The notes beneath the pieces were generated by a model that was given only the letters and a program-made list of their open reading frames with translations, did not search any database and was not told the DNA's origin. This document shows, one piece after another, positions 55,900 to 62,976 of a stretch of 64,000 bases of DNA. The stretch is from Neorhizobium lilium. Its GTDB lineage: Bacteria; Pseudomonadota; Alphaproteobacteria; Rhizobiales; Rhizobiaceae. Made by a program: the position numbers and the translations under genes. Numbering within the stretch: the first letter of the stretch is position 1; each line of letters opens with the position of its first letter. The DNA lies in assembly GCF_004053875.1 (NCBI RefSeq), contig NZ_SBIP01000004.1, positions 1 to 64,000 of the forward strand. The letters are read 5' to 3'.

Positions 55900-56628
55900 C
55901 TATTTTCCCAACCGGGGAAAGAACTGTAGCACGCCGCCTATGCAGTAGAGATAGAGGCCGCTCACGACAACGCCTGTGACGACCCAATCCGGCGTATCGA
56001 AGTGGAGGAGCAGCGAGTAGCCCCCCAATGCGCACCAGATGAAACCGACCGCCAGGTTGAGCGGGCGAAGCCGCTTTACCCGAACCGGGTGAAGGAAATT
56101 GATCGGCAGGAAGGTCAGGACGACGGATATCAGAACAATGGCCAGCGCGACATTGGCGCTTGCATCGATCACGAAGAGCGTGAAGATCACCATGTTCCAG
56201 ACCACCGGGAAGCCCGAGAAGAAATACTCCTCCGTCTTCATTCCCGTGTCGGCATAGTAGATGGCGCTGGATACCACGATGGCGCCCGCGGCAACGAAAG
56301 ACCAGGGTTCGCCTATCATGCCGCTCTGGTAAAGGGCGAAGGCCGGCAGAAGCACATAGGTCACATAGTCGATGATATTGTCGAGCGTATCGCCTGACCA
56401 GTTCGGCAGCACTTCCTTGACCTTTACCTTGCGGGCAATCGGGCCATCGATTCCGTCCACCAACAGGGCAAGCCCAAGCCACCAGAACATATCGACGAAG
56501 CGATGTTCCGCCGCGGCGACGACCCCAAGAAAGGCAAGGAATGAGCCGGATGCGGTCAGCAGGTGGACCGAAAAGGCGCGCATTTCCGCGTAGGGAACTT
56601 TCCGATAGTTGAAGATTCGCCTTATCAC
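55900..56628 (-). CDS. pcs: Phosphatidylcholine synthase
   Basis: Condenses choline with CDP-diacylglycerol to make phosphatidylcholine, a membrane lipid typical of host-associated rhizobia. The CDP-alcohol phosphotransferase motif DGPIAR then GDTLDNIIDYVTYV is complete, within about eight helices. I choose GTG 56628 (242 aa: FNYRKVPYAEMRAFSVHLLT follows), the normal family length; the longer frame to 56757 adds non-homologous residues. AAGGCGGG is upstream. Divergent from the FAD monooxygenase. Confidence 0.93.
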   Translation of the reverse strand: MIRRIFNYRKVPYAEMRAFSVHLLTASGSFLAFLGVVAAAEHRFVDMFWWLGLALLVDGIDGPIARKVKVKEVLPNWSGDTLDNIIDYVTYVLLPAFALYQSGMIGEPWSFVAAGAIVVSSAIYYADTGMKTEEYFFSGFPVVWNMVIFTLFVIDASANVALAIVLISVVLTFLPINFLHPVRVKRLRPLNLAVGFIWCALGGYSLLLHFDTPDWVVTGVVVSGLYLYCIGGVLQFFPRLGK

Positions 56629-56817
56629 GCGTCGACCCGCCTTTCCGTGAGCCTGCGAGGTATGGGACCAATCGGCCCGCTTTGCAACCGCACTGCCTGC
56701 ACACAGCTGAATTAGCATGGGGAAAGACAGGAGGTCGGCAGTGACGGAACGCCCCATGGATTAGAGGCCAATTAGGCTCTACATAGCAATGCGACACATA
56801 TCCTGCGGGAGAAGATC

Positions 56818-58020
56818 ATGCAGCATTTCGAAGTAGCGGTCGTGGGCGGTGGGCTTACCGGATCGGTGGCGGCGCTGGCGCTGGCGCGCGCCGGACGCAA
56901 GGTCGTGCTTGTCGCACCCGCCGCGGAAGAAGCGGACCAGCGGACCACGGCCCTGATGGATCAGTCAATCCGTTTCCTGGAGCGTCTCGGTCTATGGGAC
57001 ACGATCGAACCGAGTGCCGCGCCGCTTTCGACCATGCAGATCATAGACGGTACGAAACGGCTTTTGCGCGCTCCGACCACGCAGTTCCGCGCGATGGATG
57101 TTGGGCTGTACGCCTTTGGCTACAATATTCCGAACCATGCTCTTCATGCCACGCTGAACGCCGCTGTCTCCGCCGAAGCCAACATCACTGAGGTCAACCA
57201 GCGTGTCGATCTGTTCGATTTCGGTTCGGATCGGGTGGCGCTGACGCTCACCAGAGGTGAATCTCTTACAGCCGATTTCGTGGTCGCAGCCGACGGGAAA
57301 AATTCGGCGACGCGCGAAGCCGCGGGGATCGGCGTGCGGCGTTGGTCTTACCCCCAGACGGCGCTGGTGCTGAACTTTTCGCACACCGTGCCGCACGGGA
57401 ATATATCCACCGAGTTCCATACGGAAACCGGACCGTTCACGCAGGTCCCCCTGCCCGGCTCTCGTTCCAGCCTTGTCTGGGTTGTCAAACCGGAAGAGGC
57501 GCAGCGCCTCTCCGTCCTGCCGGGAGAGGAACTGGCGACCGTCATCGAGGCGCGGATGCAGTCAATGCTTGGCAAGGTCACGATCGACAGCACGCCGCAG
57601 ACCTGGCCGCTTTCCAGCCTGATGGCCGAGAAGTTCGGCGGGGGGCGCCTCGCTCTGGTCGGGGAAGCCGCCCATGCGTTTCCGCCCATCGGTGCCCAGG
57701 GGCTCAACCTTTCCCTGCGGGACATCATCGAGCTTTCTCAATCGCTGCGCGCAAACCCGGATTGCCCTGTTCCCGCCGACGCAGGCGACCGGTTCAACCG
57801 CCGCCGCCGGCCTGACATCATGACACGGACATTTGGCGTGGACGTTCTCAACAGGTCGCTGCTGTCGGATTTTCTGCCGGTGCAGATGGTGCGGGCAGCA
57901 GGCCTGCATCTTCTGGCCAGCGCGCCACCTCTCCGCAATCTGGTGATGCAGGAGGGCATAGAGCCCGGCCGTGGACTTCGCTCCATCCTGCAAGCCCTAA
58001 GGCAGGAGATCCGGCGGTAA
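56818..58020 (+). CDS. UbiH/VisC-family FAD-dependent monooxygenase
   Basis: Class A flavin hydroxylase of 400 residues. FAD motifs: VAVVGGGLTGSVAALALARA, the DG motif VVAADGKNSATREAAGI and the third motif LALVGEAAHAFPPIGAQGLN (glutamate where GDAAH is common). Members hydroxylate ubiquinone precursors or other aromatic rings; no ubiquinone gene is adjacent, so the step is open. GGGAG precedes the ATG. Its last 24 bases overlap the end of the convergent AEC permease gene. Confidence 0.88.
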   Translation: MQHFEVAVVGGGLTGSVAALALARAGRKVVLVAPAAEEADQRTTALMDQSIRFLERLGLWDTIEPSAAPLSTMQIIDGTKRLLRAPTTQFRAMDVGLYAFGYNIPNHALHATLNAAVSAEANITEVNQRVDLFDFGSDRVALTLTRGESLTADFVVAADGKNSATREAAGIGVRRWSYPQTALVLNFSHTVPHGNISTEFHTETGPFTQVPLPGSRSSLVWVVKPEEAQRLSVLPGEELATVIEARMQSMLGKVTIDSTPQTWPLSSLMAEKFGGGRLALVGEAAHAFPPIGAQGLNLSLRDIIELSQSLRANPDCPVPADAGDRFNRRRRPDIMTRTFGVDVLNRSLLSDFLPVQMVRAAGLHLLASAPPLRNLVMQEGIEPGRGLRSILQALRQEIRR

Positions 58021-58959
58021 AAGGCCGGCATGGGTTGCGTATAGCACCAGCGGCAGGGTGAAGACGGAGGCGATGGTGATGACCAGGATGCTGGCCGATG
58101 CGCGCTCCTGCCAGACACCATATTGCTGGCTGATCACGAAGACGTTCGTCGCAGTCGGCAGAGCCGACAGCAGGACCGCCGAATAGACCCATACCGGCTC
58201 GAAATTGCCGATGACGGAGAGGACGGTATAGGTCGTCAGCGGCAGGAGGATGAGCTTGAACGCCATGATGTAAGTGACCTCCGCCGGGATGCGCCGCACA
58301 GGGCGAAGCGCAAGCGTAACCCCCATGGCAAACAAGGCGCAGGGCGCGGCGGCCTGGGCGAGATACTCCACCAGCCGCTGGAAAGGCTCCGGCGGGTGCA
58401 GACCGAGGGCGGCAACGCAGAAGCCGAGCGCAGTTGAGAGGATGAACGGGTGGAGCAAGACCTTGCGCGCTATCTCTCCCATGACCTCGGCGGGCGGCTT
58501 TTGATTGCCGCCGGCGGCCGCCATCATCGCAGGCGCGACGACGAAATGGGTCGCATTCTCAAAGCAGACGATCAGCGCAACCGGGACGGCGGCTGCCTCA
58601 CCGAAAGCCAGCAATGCGAGGCCGGGTCCCATATAGCCGATATTGCCGTATGCGCCGGCAAATGCCTGGATGGTGGAGTCGGCAAACGAATTGCGGCGGA
58701 TGAGGTAGCCGATCACGAAGATTGTCGTGAAAACGAGATAGGTCGCGGCAATTTCGCCGAGGATGAAATCCACCTGCGTCAACTGTTCGATCGGCGTACG
58801 AGACACCAGCCGGAAGAACAAGGCAGGAAGAGCCGCGTAGATGATGAAGGTGTTCATCCACCCAAGCGCCTCCGCCGGCTGGCGGGTCACCCGCGCGGCG
58901 ATATACCCGATGAGGATCAGCCCGAAAAACGGCAGCAGCAATGCAATAATATCGGCCAA
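57997..58959 (-). CDS. AEC family permease (auxin efflux carrier-like)
   Basis: Inner-membrane transporter of 320 residues with about ten helices. Features: a start LLLPFFGLILIGYIAARVTR, conserved AGAYGNIGYMGPGLALLAFG in the middle and LPTATNVFVISQQYGV near the end, where the asparagine pairs mark the family crossover. AEC proteins export organic acids, amino acids or auxin; substrate unknown. The 3' end overlaps the previous gene. A CcdA-like gene lies 37 bases downstream of its start, on the same strand. Confidence 0.87.
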   Translation of the reverse strand: MADIIALLLPFFGLILIGYIAARVTRQPAEALGWMNTFIIYAALPALFFRLVSRTPIEQLTQVDFILGEIAATYLVFTTIFVIGYLIRRNSFADSTIQAFAGAYGNIGYMGPGLALLAFGEAAAVPVALIVCFENATHFVVAPAMMAAAGGNQKPPAEVMGEIARKVLLHPFILSTALGFCVAALGLHPPEPFQRLVEYLAQAAAPCALFAMGVTLALRPVRRIPAEVTYIMAFKLILLPLTTYTVLSVIGNFEPVWVYSAVLLSALPTATNVFVISQQYGVWQERASASILVITIASVFTLPLVLYATHAGLLPPDLLP

Positions 58960-58996
58960 ATCGACTCCGGCGGTTGAAGGCCAAGAATGACCTGCT

Positions 58997-59752
58997 CTAT
59001 CCGATCTGGGTCAGAATTGGAAAGGTCTGCTGGAACCAGATTGCCGCCGAGCTGACGAAGCCGAAGATGAAGGCAAGTCCCGTCAGAATGAGAAAGAGAC
59101 CCATCAGCTTTTCAACGAGGCCAAGGTGGCGCCGAAAGCGCACCAGAAAGCCCATGAAAGCGCTGGAGAAGCCGGCCGCAATCCAGAACGGAACGGCGAG
59201 GCCGAGCGAGTAGACTGCAAGAAGCCCTGCCCCTTCGGCCACCGTATCGCGCGAGGCGGCAACGCCGAGGATGGCGCCGAGGATGGGGCCGATGCAGGGC
59301 GTCCAGCCGAAAGCAAAGGCGAGACCCATGATATAGGCGCCTGACAGAGAGGCAGGCTTGCCTCCGCCCTGAAAACGGGCTTCGCGCGCCAGTAGGCCGA
59401 TGCGGAAGACGCCTAGGAAATTCAGCCCCATGATGATGATCATCAGGCCGCCGATCTTCGACAGGAGATCGAGATGCTGGCGCAGCAGCATGCCGATCGA
59501 GGACGCCCCTGCCCCAAGAGCGACGAAAACCGTAGCAAAGCCCAGCGTGAACATCAGCGCCGACAGCAAAACCGCCTTGCGAACCCCTTTATCCGTATTA
59601 TGGCGTGCAGAGCCTTCCTTGCGAAATTCGTCTACTGAAATCCCCGCCATGTAGCAAAGATAGGGCGGCACGAGCGGCAGGACGCAAGGCGACAGAAAGG
59701 ACAGCGCGCCGGCCAGCAGAGCGCTCAGAAGGGAAATTTCGGCTATCGACAC
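58997..59752 (-). CDS. CcdA/DsbD-type thiol transporter (cytochrome c biogenesis)
   Basis: A 251-residue membrane protein with six helices that moves reducing power across the membrane. The redox cysteines are in LSFLSPCVLPLVPPYLCYM and FGWTPCIGPILGAILG. Start GTG 59752 has GGAG six bases upstream and gives VSIAEISLLSALLAG; an upstream ATG at 59794 would add 14 hydrophilic residues. Downstream comes the AEC gene. A perfect 9-bp stem (59839-59861) lies in its 5' region, role unknown. Confidence 0.9.
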   Translation of the reverse strand: MSIAEISLLSALLAGALSFLSPCVLPLVPPYLCYMAGISVDEFRKEGSARHNTDKGVRKAVLLSALMFTLGFATVFVALGAGASSIGMLLRQHLDLLSKIGGLMIIIMGLNFLGVFRIGLLAREARFQGGGKPASLSGAYIMGLAFAFGWTPCIGPILGAILGVAASRDTVAEGAGLLAVYSLGLAVPFWIAAGFSSAFMGFLVRFRRHLGLVEKLMGLFLILTGLAFIFGFVSSAAIWFQQTFPILTQIG

Positions 59753-59892
59753 GCGATGCTCCGGATGGAAGCTGTTGGTTTTGCTCCGCTTCACCTAATT
59801 CGGTGCGGGCACGAATGCCAATCACCTTTTTCGTCGCAGCGGGTTTTATGGCAAAACCCGCCTCATAGGGCGAATTTTACCGTTTTTTCGGG

Positions 59893-59921
59893 TTGACCCG
59901 GAAAGGGCGCCTGCATATGTT
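59893..59921 (+). promoter_or_regulatory. Sigma-70 type promoter for tRNA-Lys
   Basis: TTGACC (59893-59898) and TATGTT (59916-59921) are 17 bases apart and end 34 bases before the tRNA. Good spacing; the -10 element is only a moderate match. Confidence 0.6.
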
Positions 59922-59955
59922 CCGCGCACTTTCACGCGCCCTCGGCGCGCCGTGG

Positions 59956-60031
59956 GAGAGCGTAGCTCAGCTGGTAGAGCAACTGACTTTTAATCAGTAG
60001 GTCTCGGGTTCGAACCCCGACGCTCTCACCA
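59956..60031 (+). tRNA. tRNA-Lys (anticodon UUU)
   Basis: A 76-base cloverleaf with acceptor GAGAGCG/CGCTCTC, encoded CCA, D arm TAGCTCAGCTGGTAGAGCA, anticodon stem ACTGA/TCAGT around CTTTTAA, and T arm GGGTTCGAACCCC. Reads AAA and AAG. The downstream 137 bases contain an unusual repeat (next entry) and no coding frame that I can support. Confidence 0.97.
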
Positions 60032-60064
60032 TAAATGCCTGATACACATGGCTTCTCGGTGATT

Positions 60065-60117
60065 TCCGACTTATCGTCCGACTTTTGATCCGACTTTTCC
60101 GTTTGGAAAAGTCGGAT
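60065..60117. repeat. 12-bp-period repeat and inverted repeat after tRNA-Lys
   Basis: TCCGACTT occurs at 60065, 60077 and 60089, exactly 12 bases apart, and inverted as AAGTCGGA at 60109. The last copy and the inverted one belong to a perfect 13-bp stem (ATCCGACTTTTCC / GGAAAAGTCGGAT) with a GTTT loop. No T tract follows. It lies between the tRNA and the convergent glycosyltransferase-like gene. Possibly a recombination or attachment relic, or a terminator-like structure; neither is shown. Confidence 0.6.
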
Positions 60118-60168
60118 GGTCGCTTCGCTCTTGCCATAGTATCAGGCGGTCATGTTGCGAAAGCCTTT

Positions 60169-61464
60169 CTAGGCGACCGCCAAATGCGGCAGATCGGCGA
60201 CCCGCTCGGGCTCTTTCAAGCCAAGAGTTTGGCGCATGAGTTTCTCGTATCCTGCCAGCAGGCGTTCAACGTGAAGGCCCAGCTCCTGAGGCCCGAAACT
60301 GAGGTGGCTGACTGTAAAATCGGAGAAAATTCCGACTGGCCGCTTCAAGAACGCAGGAAGATCCAGCGTAAGGGTTCTCTCATCGCTGGCGCGCCCAAAG
60401 CTCATATGCTTCAAGTCCTTGCCCAGCCAAGCGATGAAGTTGATAGAGACTCTCGCCCCCGACATTTCGATGACCTGTTTGGGCAAAGGCAATGCCTTGA
60501 TCGTCTTGCTCAAGAAGAAATCGTGCAGCGCATTTGCTTTCTCGGGGCTCTGCCAGAGGCTGCCGCCGTACTCAGGCGGATATTCAAACTGTCCTAGCTC
60601 TCTGGGGATCATTCCCGCCACTTGTTGCCAGTAGGCGCATGCAACATTGTTCACCACATTGGCCGACAGCACCAGATAATGCGGGTTCAAGATCCGGAAA
60701 TCTATGAAAGCGTTGAGTTTATCCAGGTCCATGTAGACGATGTCGTCATCGCATTTGAGGAATACGGTTTCCGCGTATTCCGCCTGGTGTTTGGCGTAGT
60801 AGTCGTACGACCGATAATAGGGCGCCTTTTCTTGAGGTTGCCCGATGTAGCGTCTTACGGAATCCGTGACGTCCAGAATCTCAAGATCTGCTCCGAAGCC
60901 TCCACGCACCATGACCGAAGCCTCTTCGGCTATGGTAATTTCCGGCCAGCTGCCTATGAAAACGCCGTTCACGAAAAGGGATGGCACCCCTGATGGATCG
61001 AGTTGCAGCAAAATGTCGTTTGCGGATCCATTCGAAAGTACGCCAGGCGTAGGCCTTATCCAATAAGGTTCAAACTCGCGATCGAATGTCTTCAGCCCTT
61101 CTCGCGAAAGTTTACGAAGACCACATCCCTGGTTGTCCCAGCCGCCTATTATGAACTCGAAGAAGTTATCCGGGTCTGCCGGGTTGAGCAGAGCGAGATG
61201 CAGGTCGCTTCCTATGCTTGCCCGCATCCGGAAGCTTGATGATTTGGAGAGGCTGCCCTTTGGCATATAGGGCACGTCCGCGTGCATATATCGAACAGGC
61301 CCGAACTCGTTAGAAACCCAATCATGGTCTTCCGGAGCGCGCGTGAAATCCCAGATGTGCCACTCGTCGATCAGTCCCCGCTCAAGAGCCTTTCTTACGT
61401 AACTCGTAAGAATTTCCATCCTCTGTTGGCGCCCAGCAAACGTAACCAGTACGACCGAACCCAT
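60169..61464 (-). CDS. Glycosyltransferase-like protein with inserted FAMeT-like domain
   Basis: A 431-residue soluble protein. It opens like a GT-A transferase (VVLVTFAGRQQRMEILTSYV, then DEWHIWDFTRAPED) and has a metal-binding DxD-like motif in VFLKCDDDIVYMDLDKL (about 235-250). Between them, at about 75-205, lies a different domain: FEFIIGGWDNQGCGLRKLS and LFVNGVFIGSWPEI resemble the farnesoic acid methyltransferase-like (FAMeT/Methyltransf_FA) module. ATG 61464 has GGAG six bases upstream. It stands alone beside tRNA-Lys, with no polysaccharide genes around, which suggests transfer. Activity and acceptor unknown. Confidence 0.65.
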   Translation of the reverse strand: MGSVVLVTFAGRQQRMEILTSYVRKALERGLIDEWHIWDFTRAPEDHDWVSNEFGPVRYMHADVPYMPKGSLSKSSSFRMRASIGSDLHLALLNPADPDNFFEFIIGGWDNQGCGLRKLSREGLKTFDREFEPYWIRPTPGVLSNGSANDILLQLDPSGVPSLFVNGVFIGSWPEITIAEEASVMVRGGFGADLEILDVTDSVRRYIGQPQEKAPYYRSYDYYAKHQAEYAETVFLKCDDDIVYMDLDKLNAFIDFRILNPHYLVLSANVVNNVACAYWQQVAGMIPRELGQFEYPPEYGGSLWQSPEKANALHDFFLSKTIKALPLPKQVIEMSGARVSINFIAWLGKDLKHMSFGRASDERTLTLDLPAFLKRPVGIFSDFTVSHLSFGPQELGLHVERLLAGYEKLMRQTLGLKEPERVADLPHLAVA

Positions 61465-61629
61465 TGCACACTCCATTATCCAAGTGAATCGCTATGGACA
61501 TCTAATGCGACGTAGCTTGTGCTTGGCTGGACGTGTATTGCAGTGTCGGTACAATCTGCCTCGAAATATTTCACGCGTTAAGAGACTTGGAGGGCTTCTT
61601 CAGGGAAGATGCGTACAAACAACCCGGAG

Positions 61630-62349
61630 TTAAAAACCTTGCACCGGGCCGCTGGCAACGACCGGTCCTGTCGGAGCGCCGGTTGGTGAGCCACCCAAAG
61701 GCTCGAGGCTCACGGCTAGCGTTCCGCCCAACCTTAATTTGCCCTGCAACTCAACTGGAACGTCGATCTCTCCGTTTGAGCCGCGCCCGAGCATGCCGAG
61801 CGATTGCTGCCGTCCGTCGGTAGCGACCAGCCAGAGTTGCAAGGCCTTCTCTTCGGGCAGGCCCGATGCCACCGGCGCCAGACGCAAATGTCCGCTGGAG
61901 CGTTCATAGGACGCCAACAGATTGATCTGGCTCCCGGCTGCGGAAAGCTCGGCCAGCCGAGGCGGCTGTCTCTGCGGGGCGGGAGCCGATATGATATTGG
62001 GCAGAAGCGCTGCCACCGCGATCGCCACGGCGCCCAGTGCAAGACAGCGCCAGACGGACACTGAATTCCAAAGCCCTTTCAGTTGAAACGGCACTGGTGT
62101 CTTCAGCGCCACCGGCTGACGTTCGCGGTGCCGAAGCCTCACCTGGGTCGGAAGGCCTTCGACATGATCATCCTTCAGAGCTGCGATATCGGCCTGCCAC
62201 CGGTTTACGATGCGGGCAAAGGCACGGTCCGTCACCATGCGTTGCTCGACGCGGCGGCGCGCTTCCAGCGGCAAAACTCCGAGCACGTATTCTCCGGCCA
62301 GAATCTCGTCCTGTGCCCGACCGCCCTGATTCTGCTCGCTTGACGTCAT
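61630..62349 (-). CDS. RskA-type anti-sigma factor
   Basis: A single-pass membrane regulator of 239 residues. The N-terminal region (EILAGEYVLGVLPLEARRR) is the zinc-less anti-sigma part that holds an ECF sigma factor, a membrane helix spans about residues 100-120, and the periplasmic RskA domain follows (LRLAPVASGLPEEKALQLWL, then LAVSLEPLGGSPTGAPTGP). Anti-sigma-K proteins normally follow their sigma gene, but none is directly upstream: DUF2177 and cfa are. The region between is closed by a terminator, so this gene probably has its own promoter. Confidence 0.85.
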   Translation of the reverse strand: MTSSEQNQGGRAQDEILAGEYVLGVLPLEARRRVEQRMVTDRAFARIVNRWQADIAALKDDHVEGLPTQVRLRHRERQPVALKTPVPFQLKGLWNSVSVWRCLALGAVAIAVAALLPNIISAPAPQRQPPRLAELSAAGSQINLLASYERSSGHLRLAPVASGLPEEKALQLWLVATDGRQQSLGMLGRGSNGEIDVPVELQGKLRLGGTLAVSLEPLGGSPTGAPTGPVVASGPVQGF

Positions 62350-62404
62350 CCCGGCATCCGCCTTCCGCAGTTCCCAAGCCCGGCCAAAGCCACCCGACCG
62401 GCCC

Positions 62405-62429
62405 TAAAAAATCATCTCCGCAGATGATT
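62405..62429 (-). terminator. Intrinsic terminator after the DUF2177 gene
   Basis: On the minus strand AATCATCT/AGATGATT with a GCGG loop is followed by TTTT. It lies about 105 bases past the DUF2177 stop and 55 bases before the anti-sigma start, so it separates the two units. Confidence 0.82.
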
Positions 62430-62532
62430 ATAACGCAGAGCTTCAGCATAAGCACGTCGAACTGCGGACGCCAGCACCTTGTTCGCAGCAATCGACCGAG
62501 CAACGCGTTTGCTGCGACCGATCTGCGCTTGT

Positions 62533-62976
62533 CTAACGATTGGCTGGGAAAAACCGGCCTGCGACAAGGCTCGCGAGAGCCGCAGCAAAGGCCGAAAGGA
62601 CTGTTCCCCAGATGAGATCGGTCACAGTCAGATATGCGGACCAGTTTTTCAATGTGGCGTGGTTGGTAAGATCATAGGTTGCATAGGCGGTAAACCCAAC
62701 CGCAGCACCCTGTATGGCGGAGGTGCGAACAGAGCCGGTGAGAAGCCCTGGCCGCACAGCCAGATAGGTCAGGCCCGCCGCATATCCAAGATAGAAGAGT
62801 ATAGCGGGGATCATCCGCGGCTGTGCCGCCAGCATGTCGCCCAGAATAGGGCGATAGAGATAATCTGCCGTGGCCGTAAGCCAGACGAAGTCCATGCCTG
62901 CAAAAATAACCACGGTCGAAACGTAGGCAATGGCATGAACATGGAGAGGCGGCTGGCGCTGCAGCATCTGGCTCAT
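62533..62976 (-). CDS. DUF2177 family membrane protein
   Basis: A 147-residue protein with about four membrane helices. Family-like strings are GMDFVWLTATADYLYRPILG, AAGLTYLAVRPG and GFTAYATYDLTNHATLKNWS, plus a terminal DLIWGTVLSAFAAALAS helix. DUF2177 proteins are often found beside cfa and in ECF sigma regulons; their function is unknown. ATG 62976 overlaps the cfa stop by four bases (ATGA). Confidence 0.88.
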   Translation of the reverse strand: MSQMLQRQPPLHVHAIAYVSTVVIFAGMDFVWLTATADYLYRPILGDMLAAQPRMIPAILFYLGYAAGLTYLAVRPGLLTGSVRTSAIQGAAVGFTAYATYDLTNHATLKNWSAYLTVTDLIWGTVLSAFAAALASLVAGRFFPANR

